A stretch of DNA of 64,000 nucleotides, taken from NCBI RefSeq assembly GCF_900105735.1, contig NZ_LT629793.1:7023426-7087425 (forward strand). Direction: 5' to 3'. Positions 29,201 to 37,742 of the stretch are shown here, piece by piece (positions within the stretch are counted from its first letter, which is position 1; every line of letters starts with the position of its first letter). The notes under the pieces are model-generated. The model had not been told where the DNA came from. It worked only from the letters and a program-made list of their open reading frames with translations, and ran no database searches. Position numbers and translations under genes: made by a program. The DNA comes from Pseudomonas yamanorum. GTDB taxonomy: Bacteria; Pseudomonadota; Gammaproteobacteria; Pseudomonadales; Pseudomonadaceae.

Positions 29201-30011
29201 TCAGATATGCTCGATTGATCAAGTATTCGGCTGAGGCAAGATCGCTCCAGAGGACATCAACCTGACCATATACCAATGCTGCAACCGCATTTTGCGGGGT
29301 GTTGTAGTGCACGATCTGCGCATGTGGGTACAGAATTTTAACTCTAGCGACGACTTGAGCATCCGCAGCGATACCCAATCTTCGTCCAGCTAAATCACCC
29401 GAGGTGTCTAAGACATCGCTTGGACGTTTTAAAATTACACTCTGATTAAGAAAGTAGGGAAGAGATGTAAGGATATCCGATCTCGTATGTGCATCATCAG
29501 TATAGAGTGCCAGCATTTCGACCTGACCTTGGAGCAGAGCCTGTTCTGCTTCCACTTGGCTGGCAAAACGGAATATAGCCAGTGGGATATTTAAGCTTTG
29601 TGAGAGGACGCCTAAATAGTCAGCACTTATGCCTTCAAATCCATCAGCTTGGTACTGAAGGTCGAACGGAGGGTAGGGGTCTGTGCCCCATACCGCGACC
29701 CTTATGCGCCTATGATTTTCGAGCCAGTTTAGGGTAGCTGGCGAGAGGTCGGCAGCAGCAGGTATTACAGGCGTTCGGACGATCAACCGAAGAGCATCGA
29801 GCTCGGCTAGCAGGACAGAGCTATGAAGCAAAATGAGGATGAGGCTCAGGGCTCTGAAAAAATAGATGGTCGTATCCTCATTTCTATAGGTTTTGGGTTC
29901 GCAGGGTATGGCAACCATTCGGCGATAGCCTGAGACTACGCCTAACTTACCGCTGTCCCGGCTAGTTACGTCAGTGACGTGTCTGCTGAACGCTAGGGGT
30001 ACTGAAGACAT
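26217..30011 (-). CDS. BvgS/EvgS-like unorthodox hybrid sensor kinase
   Basis: A 1264-residue phosphorelay sensor. Order: N-terminal hydrophobic segment (FFRALSLILILLHSSVLLA, about 50-68), two periplasmic Venus-flytrap domains (about 90-320 and 345-575), one membrane helix (about 588-608, VGITVAIALLFIAWNVYL), PAS (about 630-745), HisKA with His in SHEIRTPMNAITGLLELL (about 765), HATPase (DTGPGMSDEQ; GTGLGLSISQRL), receiver (DDHSANRLLL; Asp in IITDCNMPRIDG, about 1005-1125) and Hpt with His in LAHRIKGAAQY (about 1195). This is the BvgS/EvgS order. ATG 30011 gives an unusually long leader; an internal ATG at 29918 would place the signal sequence nearer the N-terminus. Translationally coupled to the regulator gene. 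Confidence 0.92.
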   Translation of the reverse strand: MSSVPLAFSRHVTDVTSRDSGKLGVVSGYRRMVAIPCEPKTYRNEDTTIYFFRALSLILILLHSSVLLAELDALRLIVRTPVIPAAADLSPATLNWLENHRRIRVAVWGTDPYPPFDLQYQADGFEGISADYLGVLSQSLNIPLAIFRFASQVEAEQALLQGQVEMLALYTDDAHTRSDILTSLPYFLNQSVILKRPSDVLDTSGDLAGRRLGIAADAQVVARVKILYPHAQIVHYNTPQNAVAALVYGQVDVLWSDLASAEYLINRAYLNKATAGSLSRTPSFNASFAVSADNLALLDGINQVLVSLPLARRMRIASRWRMGAQHVERANPLALTHPEKIWLNANKHVRVVVNGTYAPITFFDEKLVLHGLGADVLSHIQKRSGLIFTVIPADSIITAVDMLNSNQADLIGALAVGENRKETMLFSRPYLASPFVIASKIDDPPLLSLEDLNGKSLAIPEGNPLIPWLSMEFPKIKLVRTGDAANGIELLSTGKVDGTVNTQISAEYFIENFFKDSMRINSNVGARTAHIAMATRQDEPLLLSIINKAMMDIPPEELSRIVERWRTRSNPTPASSWSNYRSFVYNSVGITVAIALLFIAWNVYLRKQINQRKKAELALSDQLEFTRTLVDGSPVAQYVRDKHGRLLQCNDAYLDFLKTDRKEVIGKTLNESPIMTSEITESYHSLYKQTLIDGKPTFANLEVFVQGLPYQIYHWTLPFRNSAGEHVGIIGGWLDITERERLLLDIIKAKEIADAASRSKSVFLASMSHEIRTPMNAITGLLELLQYRSDDKEQAKEYLQIAHESAQSLLALVGDILDLSKIEAGAITSSLQATNIAELIESVFTLFEQSAKKKGLEIMLIIEVQDPYVLVDSLMLKQIVSNLLSNAIKFTKSGNVELSIFQDINISDAQSRRYTVEVTDTGPGMSDEQQEAIFEPFVQVGNQSMADRGTGLGLSISQRLAALMSSSIEVESELGAGSTFGLSFSARLSNKSELYAPATLNEHQLARLHILIADDHSANRLLLSRQLEFSGHTVDAAEDGEMAFSLWRNAKTPYDLIITDCNMPRIDGLDFTRMLRKVESNLAESRIPILGLTANAQSEMIVACKKAGMTECLFKPITLEEINRQISRIFGDRTQVSQSSENRLITADTDFENKNFTKDDAFFEELIYTNRLDAEKISIYLEEQNLPGLASLAHRIKGAAQYVDANEVVDACIAIEASAKSKNTAYLEDEVSTLTRALQRLEQLIYTRLKSRNTTSNLDSKDKT

Positions 30012-30402
30012 CAGCGCGAAGTCCAGCCTATAACCGCGTTGATGGTCGACCGATGCTTTCCAGCATAGTAGAGCCGATGGAGAACGCTTTATCCAGCATA
30101 TCGATGCCGCTTAGCAAATTAGCAAACTCGTGTTGGTCGGAAATATGAGGCGCTAAAACGACTTGCACGAAGCCCCTCTTTGCTTCGAGCCCTCGCTGTG
30201 CTTGGCTTTATCTATTGTTGATCACTGATGAAAGACTTGGAGTCCACCACCCATTGATATCTATTTGTAGTCCATTTCCTACAAGCTTTGTGGTCGAATC
30301 CCTCCTCAGTTCGCCTAGAGGCCTACAGATGAATGAAGGGTATGACTTTATCTTATTCCTACCTGCAGATCGCAGGCAAATTCATCTTTATGAGACCCAC
30401 AC
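30012..30402. promoter_or_regulatory. Divergent control region between sensor gene and fimbrial operon
   Basis: 391 bp, A/T-rich, with no credible gene. It must contain the fimbrial promoter and the sensor-regulator promoter, and is the natural place for binding sites of the LuxR-type regulator. No repeated operator could be defined by eye. Confidence 0.5.
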
Positions 30403-30981
30403 ATGAAACAGATTTCGCTTATCGCCCTCGCTATGGCCGCCGCTGTTTCCAGCAATGCATTTGCTGAGACCGGTACCCTGACTTTCACTGGTAACCTGAA
30501 CACTTCGACCTGTACCGTAACTCCTGGCGGTTCTGCTGGTTCAGGTGGTAGCGCAGGCGTTATCGATGTTGCCATGGGTGATGTGTCGTTCGCGGATCTG
30601 GGAACAGTTGCTGGTGATGGCAGTGTGGGCGCGTCCTTTACTCCTATCGACCTTGGGCTCGAATGCTCTGAGGCCACAGGCAAAACCTCGGTGGTAATGA
30701 GCTTCGATCCGGCGAGCGGTAGCGGTCTTGATGCTTCTGATAACCGACTTCTGAGCCTTGCATCTGGCGGTGCGACCGGTGCTGGTATTGCGCTCATCAA
30801 TTCCAACAACAAAATTATCGATTTGGGCGCTGGAGAAGAAATTAAGGCACCTCTAACCGTTGACGGCAGCGGTGAGGGTACTGCAGATTTTGCCTTGCGT
30901 GCCACATATGTAAGTAATGGTGGAACTGAAGCTGCTGGTGTTGCCAACGCAAGCCTGCCGTTTCTGCTGACCTACGAGTAA
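30403..30981 (+). CDS. Major fimbrial subunit (type 1 pilin family)
   Basis: A 192-residue exported pilin. Signal peptide MKQISLIALAMAAAVSSNAFA, then TGTLTFTGNLNTSTCTV with the first pilin cysteine; the second is in GLECSEATGK. The C-terminal beta-zipper ATYVSNGG...NASLPFLLTYE has the alternating hydrophobics and penultimate Tyr recognised by PapD-type chaperones. It lies first in the operon, as expected of the major rod subunit, and shows no frame damage. Confidence 0.9.
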   Translation: MKQISLIALAMAAAVSSNAFAETGTLTFTGNLNTSTCTVTPGGSAGSGGSAGVIDVAMGDVSFADLGTVAGDGSVGASFTPIDLGLECSEATGKTSVVMSFDPASGSGLDASDNRLLSLASGGATGAGIALINSNNKIIDLGAGEEIKAPLTVDGSGEGTADFALRATYVSNGGTEAAGVANASLPFLLTYE

Positions 30982-31130
30982 CACCATAACGGCGAGCATT
31001 TAACGCTTCCCATCTATGTGAATCAACGGTTTGAACATAAATGGGGGGCGGCTCTTCTCACCTTGGTAGTACGTTATGTCCTGCTGTCCGAGGTAAAATT
31101 TTAGAGCGTTAAGATCTGGGTGATACTCTA

Positions 31131-32120
31131 ATGAAGCTTCTTGCTCTTGCGGTACTTACGAGTACCGCGATGTGCTCTGAGGCCTTCGCTGATATAGGCG
31201 AGAATCCTTGTCAGTTCGGGCCAATAACTATTACTAACAATTTTATCGATGATATTTCTGGCGCTCCTTTGGGCTCAGAAATTGGTACTGTTGATTTCGA
31301 TATTACTATTGAAAGCTGTGCCTTAGGGGGCGGAGTACCTGGGGGCGGAGGCTTCTACTTAGCTGGACAACCTTCACCTGGGTACCCAAATTGGTGCTCC
31401 ACCACTATTGATAGCGTGAAAATTTCCTCAGGCAAGTGGGGGGGGAACGGGAGCTGTAGCTATAATCATTCACAGCTCGGCTCGATTGGCCCAGGGCTAG
31501 GGGACTTTTATTTCGAACAGACGTCCTATCCACTGAGATATACCCGTCAGCTAGTTTATAAAAAAGTCGCTGAAATCCCTGTCGGCGTAACTCAGCTTAA
31601 TTTGCACGATCCAAGGCTGATGTTTGGCTTTGGGCCGAATGGTAGTTCGTATACCGGATTGGTTTCAAATCTTGCGACATTCCCTAGTGGCGAAGTGGTT
31701 GGAACGAGATGTTCACTATCCTCAAGCGTCATACCGGTTGATTTTGGACAGATAAGTAGTTCTGGGGCATCCAGAGAATTCGAGATTGCATTTGGTGACT
31801 GTAGTGGTCGAGAGGATGCAGTTTCCTTCAATAATGCTGTGAGTGTGGAATTTAGCTCGGAGAATATACGAGCAGATGGCACGGCTCTATTGAATTGTAA
31901 CGCCGCAGACTGTGCTAAAGGCATCCAAATTGGGCTGAAAGATAGTAGTGGACGGGATATTAATTTATTGTCGGGGATAAAGCTATCCAGCAATAATCCA
32001 TCAATCAGTGATGACGGATTGATCCATACATTTATCGCTGAGGTGGAAGCTCGGGTGGATGAGGCTATAGAAGTTGGTAAAATTGATACACAGCTAGTGT
32101 TTGAAACTGTTGTGGAGTGA
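31131..32120 (+). CDS. Fimbrial tip adhesin / minor pilin
   Basis: A 329-residue protein with signal peptide MKLLALAVLTSTAMCSEAFA. The N-terminal part (about 21-180) is unique, Gly-rich (GGGVPGGGGFYLAG) and Cys-containing, suggesting a receptor-binding domain. The C-terminal part (about 195-329) is a pilin domain: GTRCSLSSSVIPVDFGQ, FGDCSG, and a final strand ending LVFETVVE. The two-domain plan is that of FimH-like adhesins. The ligand cannot be predicted. It sits between the major subunit and the chaperone, 149 bp after the first. Confidence 0.8.
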   Translation: MKLLALAVLTSTAMCSEAFADIGENPCQFGPITITNNFIDDISGAPLGSEIGTVDFDITIESCALGGGVPGGGGFYLAGQPSPGYPNWCSTTIDSVKISSGKWGGNGSCSYNHSQLGSIGPGLGDFYFEQTSYPLRYTRQLVYKKVAEIPVGVTQLNLHDPRLMFGFGPNGSSYTGLVSNLATFPSGEVVGTRCSLSSSVIPVDFGQISSSGASREFEIAFGDCSGREDAVSFNNAVSVEFSSENIRADGTALLNCNAADCAKGIQIGLKDSSGRDINLLSGIKLSSNNPSISDDGLIHTFIAEVEARVDEAIEVGKIDTQLVFETVVE

Positions 32121-32181
32121 TTCTGATCGCGGTATCTATTAACTTCCGCGATGCATGTGTGTTCAAGAGGGTAGCTATAGT

Positions 32182-32913
32182 ATGCGAATATATATAAAAA
32201 TCTTAACGGTTGGTATTTTCGTGCTTGCATCCCAAGCGCATGCTGGCATTTCGTTGAGTCAAACTCGGTTGGTTTTCGAGGCTGAGAATAAAGAAGAAAA
32301 CCTCACTGTCCGCAATGAGTCGGATCAGCCAATTCTCGTACAGTCTTGGTTGGATGGGGGTAAGGCGGAAGACAAAGCGGTGCCATTTGCAGTCACACCA
32401 CCGCTTACAAAGCTTGGTGCAAAAGGTCAACAACTGCTGCGGCTGCTCTACAAAGGCAGCGGTCTGCCTCAAGATAGAGAGTCAGTGGTATGGCTAAACG
32501 TACAGGAAATTCCTGCGAAGAGTGATGCAGCGAACACATTGCAAATTGCAGTACGTCAACGAATTAAAGTGTTCTATCGCCCGTCTGATCTTACGGGTAG
32601 CGTAGCAGACGCACCGTCAAGTCTGCAGTGGCTGCTGGAAAAAGATGGTAAGTCCATTAGTGTGCATAACCCTAGCGCCTACCATGTTTCAACACTGCAG
32701 ATTTACTTGGGTTCCGGTTCGGTAAAAACCTTGGTCAGTGATCGACGCATGTTTGCGCCGGGTGAAAAGGCCTCTCTTCCAGTTCCTGGTGAGTTCACGG
32801 GTGGCGGCACAACATTGAGCTTTTTAAGCATTAATGATTGGGGAGGGCAGCAAGCATTCGGTGCGTCGTTGCAACCAAATGTCTCTACCCCGGCTGCATT
32901 AATAAATAAATAA
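32182..32913 (+). CDS. Periplasmic pilus chaperone (PapD/FimC family)
   Basis: A 243-residue exported chaperone. Signal peptide ends at ...VLASQAHA, followed by GISLSQTRLVFEAENKEENLTVRN, the family's N-terminal strand. The G1 region VVWLNVQEIPAKS and the conserved Arg/Lys pair (TRLVF and QRIKVFYRP) that anchors the subunit's C-terminus are present. ATG 32182 is chosen because it starts the signal peptide and has AGAGGG upstream; an in-frame ATG at 32155 would add nine non-signal residues. Confidence 0.93.
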   Translation: MRIYIKILTVGIFVLASQAHAGISLSQTRLVFEAENKEENLTVRNESDQPILVQSWLDGGKAEDKAVPFAVTPPLTKLGAKGQQLLRLLYKGSGLPQDRESVVWLNVQEIPAKSDAANTLQIAVRQRIKVFYRPSDLTGSVADAPSSLQWLLEKDGKSISVHNPSAYHVSTLQIYLGSGSVKTLVSDRRMFAPGEKASLPVPGEFTGGGTTLSFLSINDWGGQQAFGASLQPNVSTPAALINK

Positions 32914-33006
32914 AATCTTCCCTGTAAGCTCAAGTAAAGCGCCGATTGATACTCGGTGCCAAGGGGCTTTCTTGTCTCAAAAATAGCTGAATTCAGGTTG
33001 ATAACC

Positions 33007-35562
33007 ATGCGCAAAGTAACGCAATCATCCAATGTTAATCGGAGTATCCCCCATTGGAGATTATCTCGGCTATCTCTCGCCATCACTCTTGGGTTTTCCG
33101 GCCAGGCATTTGCAGAGAGCGAAGTAAAAAAAGACTTCCCGTTATTAGCATATAATATGGCATTTGTGCACGGGCTTGGCGAGCCAGAAGACCTCAAGCA
33201 GTTTATTGAGGGTAATAGTGTCATGCCCGGTACATATCGACTTGACGTCTATGCCAATCGATCATTGATTGCTCGTCAAGATATTACGTTCGAGCGCTCA
33301 TCAGATGGAGAGGTGCGCCCTTGTCTGACCTACGAGATGCTGAAAAATTTTGGGATCGACATGGACAGCTTGAAGGAGTCAGGAAAACTTGACCCTGAAA
33401 TGTCGCAAAGCGCTTGCATTGATTTGAAGAGCGTAATTCCTGAGGCGAATATTGAGTACGAGCAAAATTTACTCCGGCTGCACATCAATGTTCCCCAGGC
33501 GAGCATGACGCGATCATCTCGTGGCTACATTAATCCGGAACTTTGGGATGAAGGAGTTTCAGCCGCGTTCAGTAACTACAGCTTGAACACGGGGCGTCGC
33601 AATACCGATAGCGGGACAACAGATTCATTAAGTTTGAATATGCGAAATGGCATCAACGTAGGGCCATGGCGTTTGCGTAACGAGTCAACGTATACAGATA
33701 ACAGTAACCGCAGCGGTGAATTTTCTAGTAACCGGAACTATGCTCAGCGCGATATCACCAGTTTGAAGAGTCAACTAACGCTGGGCGAAACATATTCCGA
33801 CGCTGATATTTTTGACAGTGTCCGTTTCCGAGGCGTCTCGCTAGGTTCAGATCAAGCGATGCTGCCTGAGAGTGAGCGTGGATATGCTCCTGTTGTGCGT
33901 GGTGTGGCTAACAGTAATGCGAGCGTGGAGGTCAAACAAAATGGCTATGTCATTTATAGCACCTACGTTTCTGCAGGGCCTTTTGAGATTACAGATATCT
34001 ATCCAAGTGGTTCGAATGGTGATCTAGAAATCTCCATTACTGAGGCCGATGGTCAAGTTCGTACATTTACTCAAACCTTTGCATCGCTACCAGTAATGAC
34101 TCGGAAAGGAAATTTTCGTTATAGCCTCGATGTAGGACAATACGATTCGTTTCGAGATGAGAATGAGCAGCCTTTGTTTGGTACCGGGAATCTGGTTTAC
34201 GGTCTTACAGATGACGTGACGGTTTTCGGCGGCCTGATGGCTAGTGATGGTTACAGTGCTGTTAATGGTGGTGCGGGCTTTAATACACGGTTAGGAGCTC
34301 TCTCTGTTGATGCCACACAATCTCAAAGCGATAGTAAGCAGGGCGATAACAAAGGTCAGAGTATCCGTTTCCTTTACAGTAAAACGGTTCCGGACACAAA
34401 TACTACTTTCACTTTGGCGGGTTACCGTTATTCGACAGAGGGCTATAGAACACTTGACGAACACGTGGATAGTAACAGCCTGGACATTGGAGACCGTCCG
34501 ACCGGACGGGCGCGTTCGAAATTCAATTTGACGGTGAATCAGCGCCTTGGTCTTCGCGAAGGTACCGTATATCTCTCGGCCTCCGATCAAGACTATTGGA
34601 ATCTTTCCGGACGAACTCGTACTTTACAAGCAGGTTACAGTGGTGCGTGGGATAAACTTAATTATTCCCTAAACGTTACTCACAGCCGTTATGCAGACAA
34701 CTACTCTCATCGGTACGGCCAGAATTCCGGTAAAGATCGGGATACACAAGTTACCTTGAGTGTATCGTTTCCCTTGGGTGATGAAGCACGATCATCCCGC
34801 GTCAGTTTCAATGCGACCCATGATAAGACTGGAACGGGTACGCGAGGCAATGTCAGTGGTTACGTCGCTGGTCGCGACGACGTCAATTACCTGGTCGGTG
34901 CGGGCCGTACTGCATCAGGCGAAAGTAGTGGTGAGGCCAGTATCACTGCTAAGACTCCGTACGCCACCGTTGGAGCCGGTTATAGTCAAGGGTCTAGTTA
35001 CGATAATGTTACGTTGAGCGCCCGTGGTTCTGTCGTCGCGCATGGTGGCGGCATTAACTTTGGTCAACCTATTGGGGAGACGTTTGCGCTAGCCGAGGTT
35101 GAAGACACACCAGGAGTACAAGTGGGCAATTATGCTGGTGTTAGAACTGGCGGCAATGGATACGCGATCATCCCGAATGCTCAGCCTTACCGCACCAACT
35201 GGGTGAACTTGAACACTCGTGATCTCGGCGCAGATATCGAGTTGGAAACAACCAGTCAGCAGATAATTCCAAGACGCGGCTCTATAACAAAAGCAAAATT
35301 CAAGGCGAAATCAGGTATACGCCTTGAGGCAGTGTTCAACTCACTCAGCGGATCTAAAGTCCCTTTTGGTGCAGTTGTAGAGAACGAAGAGGGGCAGCAG
35401 TTGGCCATTGTCGATCCGAGACAAACAGCATTGGTACTTTTAGAGAAGCCCGAAGGTGAGTTGAAGGTAAAATGGGGTAAACAGAGCTGTATGGCAGCTT
35501 ACTCACTTACCGATCTGAAGTCTGGTGAAAACTATCAGACGCAAACATTAAGCTGTAAATAA
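33007..35562 (+). CDS. Outer-membrane fimbrial usher (FimD/PapC family)
   Basis: An 851-residue usher of usual size. Signal sequence ends ...GFSGQAFA. The N-terminal chaperone-binding domain has PLLAYNMAFVHG and GTYRLDVYANRSLI; the beta-barrel contains the family motif RGVANSNASVEVKQNGYVIY near 300; the plug follows (GPFEITDIYPSG). C-terminal domains end with a Cys pair (QSCMAAY ... LSCK). ATG 33007 is used; an in-frame ATG at 32956 would precede the signal peptide. The four genes pilin, adhesin, chaperone and usher form a complete chaperone-usher set. Confidence 0.95.
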   Translation: MRKVTQSSNVNRSIPHWRLSRLSLAITLGFSGQAFAESEVKKDFPLLAYNMAFVHGLGEPEDLKQFIEGNSVMPGTYRLDVYANRSLIARQDITFERSSDGEVRPCLTYEMLKNFGIDMDSLKESGKLDPEMSQSACIDLKSVIPEANIEYEQNLLRLHINVPQASMTRSSRGYINPELWDEGVSAAFSNYSLNTGRRNTDSGTTDSLSLNMRNGINVGPWRLRNESTYTDNSNRSGEFSSNRNYAQRDITSLKSQLTLGETYSDADIFDSVRFRGVSLGSDQAMLPESERGYAPVVRGVANSNASVEVKQNGYVIYSTYVSAGPFEITDIYPSGSNGDLEISITEADGQVRTFTQTFASLPVMTRKGNFRYSLDVGQYDSFRDENEQPLFGTGNLVYGLTDDVTVFGGLMASDGYSAVNGGAGFNTRLGALSVDATQSQSDSKQGDNKGQSIRFLYSKTVPDTNTTFTLAGYRYSTEGYRTLDEHVDSNSLDIGDRPTGRARSKFNLTVNQRLGLREGTVYLSASDQDYWNLSGRTRTLQAGYSGAWDKLNYSLNVTHSRYADNYSHRYGQNSGKDRDTQVTLSVSFPLGDEARSSRVSFNATHDKTGTGTRGNVSGYVAGRDDVNYLVGAGRTASGESSGEASITAKTPYATVGAGYSQGSSYDNVTLSARGSVVAHGGGINFGQPIGETFALAEVEDTPGVQVGNYAGVRTGGNGYAIIPNAQPYRTNWVNLNTRDLGADIELETTSQQIIPRRGSITKAKFKAKSGIRLEAVFNSLSGSKVPFGAVVENEEGQQLAIVDPRQTALVLLEKPEGELKVKWGKQSCMAAYSLTDLKSGENYQTQTLSCK

Positions 35563-35722
35563 AGTTTCTCCTTTGCGCCAGTTCGCTGGCGTATTTTTAT
35601 TATATTTCAAATGTTTTAGTTTCAGAATCTTAGTGCTCTTGCCCTCAGTCTCTTCTCAGTTGATTCTTATTTTGGGAGGTGGGTTGAGAGAGATTGTCCC
35701 TCGGTTATGTGAGGTATGGTTG

Positions 35723-36145
35723 ATGATAACCAAAAATTTTCGCGTAATGATTGTTGATGCAGATCACTCCCAGCGTCTGTTTATCGAGAAAACACTCAAT
35801 GGTCTAGGATATTACTCTGTTCTAGGAATGGCCACCATGAAAGAGGCCACAGCAATATTGCCATTCTCTAATGCGCGCTTTGATTTGTTGATGGTTAATA
35901 GTCTAGCAATTTTCGAGTTCGGTTTAGATGCAGCAGAGTTCTGCAAAAATAGTCGATTCGTAAAGAATGCAGTTTTTTATGGTAATTTTGTGCCACTTTT
36001 CAGCGAGCCGTCAACATATAGTGATATATTTTCGAGCAAGGTTATTTCGCCTTACGCTATAAAGATGAATACGCTAAACGCTTTAATGCAAGAGCTTGAT
36101 GATGCGGTGACTAAAAAGAAATTTAACGTTAAAGTTGTAGCATAA
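35723..36145 (+). CDS. Degenerate receiver-domain protein linked to the fimbrial operon
   Basis: A 140-residue stand-alone domain: RVMIVDADHSQRLFIEKTLNG is the opening of a response-regulator receiver, but the expected phosphoacceptor strand reads FDLLMVNSLAIFE with Asn where Asp should be. It therefore probably cannot be phosphorylated in the usual way. Start ATG 35723 has GAGGT upstream; the longer frame from 35573 would add an unlikely hydrophobic leader. It follows the usher by 160 bp and may compete with or bind the BvgAS-like pair; that role is inference. Confidence 0.65.
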   Translation: MITKNFRVMIVDADHSQRLFIEKTLNGLGYYSVLGMATMKEATAILPFSNARFDLLMVNSLAIFEFGLDAAEFCKNSRFVKNAVFYGNFVPLFSEPSTYSDIFSSKVISPYAIKMNTLNALMQELDDAVTKKKFNVKVVA

Positions 36146-36266
36146 ACTCTATGGTTGGTGAGTGGTTCGTGCGAATATCAAGTTGTGGGGCGGGAGCGTG
36201 AGGTGTACTTTAAATTTGTGTAAAGATTTCAATTTTAATTCTACTGTTCTTGAGGGTGAAGCCCTG

Positions 36267-36419
36267 ATGAATGAACTCGATGCTGCCAATGTATACTTGT
36301 CAAGTTTAATAATTAATGGGTTTTTCTCCGATAGAATTTTCGCGGCAGCAGTTGATCGCCAGAGAAAATCTTATGATGCTTGGAATACCTTGCTTCGTAC
36401 CTACGGCATGTTTCAATAG
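36267..36419 (+). CDS. Small hypothetical protein
   Basis: A 50-residue frame starting at ATG 36267 with GAGGGTGAA upstream. It follows the receiver-like gene on the same strand and is A/T-rich like the fimbrial genes. No family recognised; a helical protein without membrane segment. A GTG start at 36162 could extend it to 85 residues. Confidence 0.4.
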   Translation: MNELDAANVYLSSLIINGFFSDRIFAAAVDRQRKSYDAWNTLLRTYGMFQ

Positions 36420-36661
36420 TGGGTTATAACTTGAGTTGTATCCTTAGGAAGTATATGTCTAAACGGCTTGTTTGGCGTATTGAATGCGTATAGGAGTGCC
36501 TCAATGTCGACCATGAGCATTCCGGTATATAGCTCGCCCCATGTCCGGGCGCATAATCTGACCATCGCGCGTCGCCCAAAAATGGCATCGCGCAGCACTT
36601 GGCAAACCTCCATTGCAGTGAGTGCAGGCATAGACTCGTCAGGGCAATCGGTTAAAGTCAT
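36413..36661 (-). CDS. Hypothetical protein, 82 residues (possible)
   Basis: An open minus-strand frame with balanced protein-like composition (MPALTAMEVCQVLRDAIFG, WGELYTGMLMVDIEALLYAF). It opposes an overlapping 71-residue plus-strand frame that looks like its shadow. No family was recognised and the ribosome site is weak. Confidence 0.35.
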   Translation of the reverse strand: MTLTDCPDESMPALTAMEVCQVLRDAIFGRRAMVRLCARTWGELYTGMLMVDIEALLYAFNTPNKPFRHILPKDTTQVITHY

Positions 36662-36737
36662 AAAAGAAACCAGCCGGCTTTGATCGTTTTACCAAAGGTA
36701 CACCGGCAGGCCTGAATTAGGTAATCACAGGGAGGAG

Positions 36738-37244
36738 GGGAAGAAGCTATTTCTGGACGGCGAGTTCACCCAGCTGAACAAAGATACGAAGCTGATCTCG
36801 CTGGCACTCGTGTCCGAAGTAGGCCGCGAATTTTACATCGAGCTCTCAGGCACGTACCAGACGAAAGACTGCAGCGACTTCGCGATCCAGAACGTCCTGC
36901 CACAGCTTGACCTGTCACTGCATGGGCAAACTCTTTCCGAAGCTCAAGCATCACTGCTTGCTTTCCTGAGCGACCTTGAAGGCCTGCTCGAGATTTGATC
37001 GGACGCTCCAGACTGGAACTGGGATCTCTTCTGCCAATTGGCCTACGTAAATCATCGTTGGTCAGCTAACGTTGCCAATCGTCCAACCAACCTGATTCTA
37101 CTATTCAGGCATTTTGAAGCGGATGATATCGGCAACGTGACGCTCTCGGAACTTCCCCATCACGCGCTGCTGGATACTCGGCTCTTAGCCGACCTTTATC
37201 GTCGACTGACTGCCGGTTCCAATCGAGGCATTGAACATGGCTGA
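36738..37244 (+). pseudogene. 3'-5' exoribonuclease-like gene, lost start codon and internal stop
   Basis: The frame reads KKLFLDGEFTQLNKDTKLIS (DxE nuclease motif), then a TGA at 36996-36998, then SDAPDWNWDLFCQLAY, VNHRW, and HHALLDTRLLADLYRRL, in the same frame to 37244. This is the layout of the small DEDD-type 3'-5' exoribonuclease family (Rv2179c-like). The codon before KKLF is GGG (36738-36740), placed correctly behind GGAGGAG, so the original ATG appears to be mutated. Two lesions make it inactive. Confidence 0.7.
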
Positions 37245-37354
37245 TGATCTTTGTACGCGTGAGTCTCTCAGGCGCAAAGCGTTTTGGACACCTTCGATTG
37301 TCTACTTTGCATAGTGCTGACTATACTGCCAACACTAAATGTCTGAGGTGTTAC

Positions 37355-37723
37355 ATGTCCCGTCTCGCTGAATTCCGTGCGCTTGAACAACAGCTTGCTG
37401 CCCAATTAGCAGAGCTTGAAACACTGAAAAACGATGATGGTCTGAAGCGTGAGATTGAATTCGAAACGAAATTTCGTGATCTGCTGGGTGAGTATGGTTA
37501 CAGCTTGCGCAATATTGTCGCGATTATCGATCCGCACTCTTCAAACCGCCGTGCTCCAGCAGCTGCTGAAATCAAAGGCTCCCGTAAGGCTCGGGCTCTA
37601 AAGGTTTACAAGAATCCTCACTCGGGCGAAGTCGTCGAGACTAAGGGCGGCAACCACAAGGTGTTGAAAGAATGGAAGGCTCAGTACGGTTCTGACAAGG
37701 TCGAGACTTGGCTGGCTCAGTAA
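37355..37723 (+). CDS. H-NS-family nucleoid protein, MvaT/MvaU (TurA/TurB) type
   Basis: A 122-residue Pseudomonas xenogeneic silencer. The N-terminal coiled coil (MSRLAEFRALEQQLAAQLAE) gives oligomerisation; the C-terminal AT-hook-like DNA-binding domain includes the VYKNPHSGEVVETKGGNHKVL-type region and KEWKAQYGSDKVETWL. ATG 37355 has GAGGTG upstream. MvaT proteins silence A/T-rich foreign DNA, so a copy inside an A/T-rich transposon probably damps expression of its own cargo or supplements host MvaT. A terminator follows. Confidence 0.93.
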   Translation: MSRLAEFRALEQQLAAQLAELETLKNDDGLKREIEFETKFRDLLGEYGYSLRNIVAIIDPHSSNRRAPAAAEIKGSRKARALKVYKNPHSGEVVETKGGNHKVLKEWKAQYGSDKVETWLAQ

Positions 37724-37742
37724 AATAGTTTGAGTACAAATT

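Noticed and set aside
30215..30406. Plus-strand frame of 63 codons just before the pilin gene
   Set aside because: No ribosome site or family. The region is more likely the divergent control region of the pilus and sensor genes.
36468..36683. Plus-strand frame of 71 codons
   Set aside because: Ser/Thr-rich shadow of the slightly better minus-strand frame at 36413-36661.
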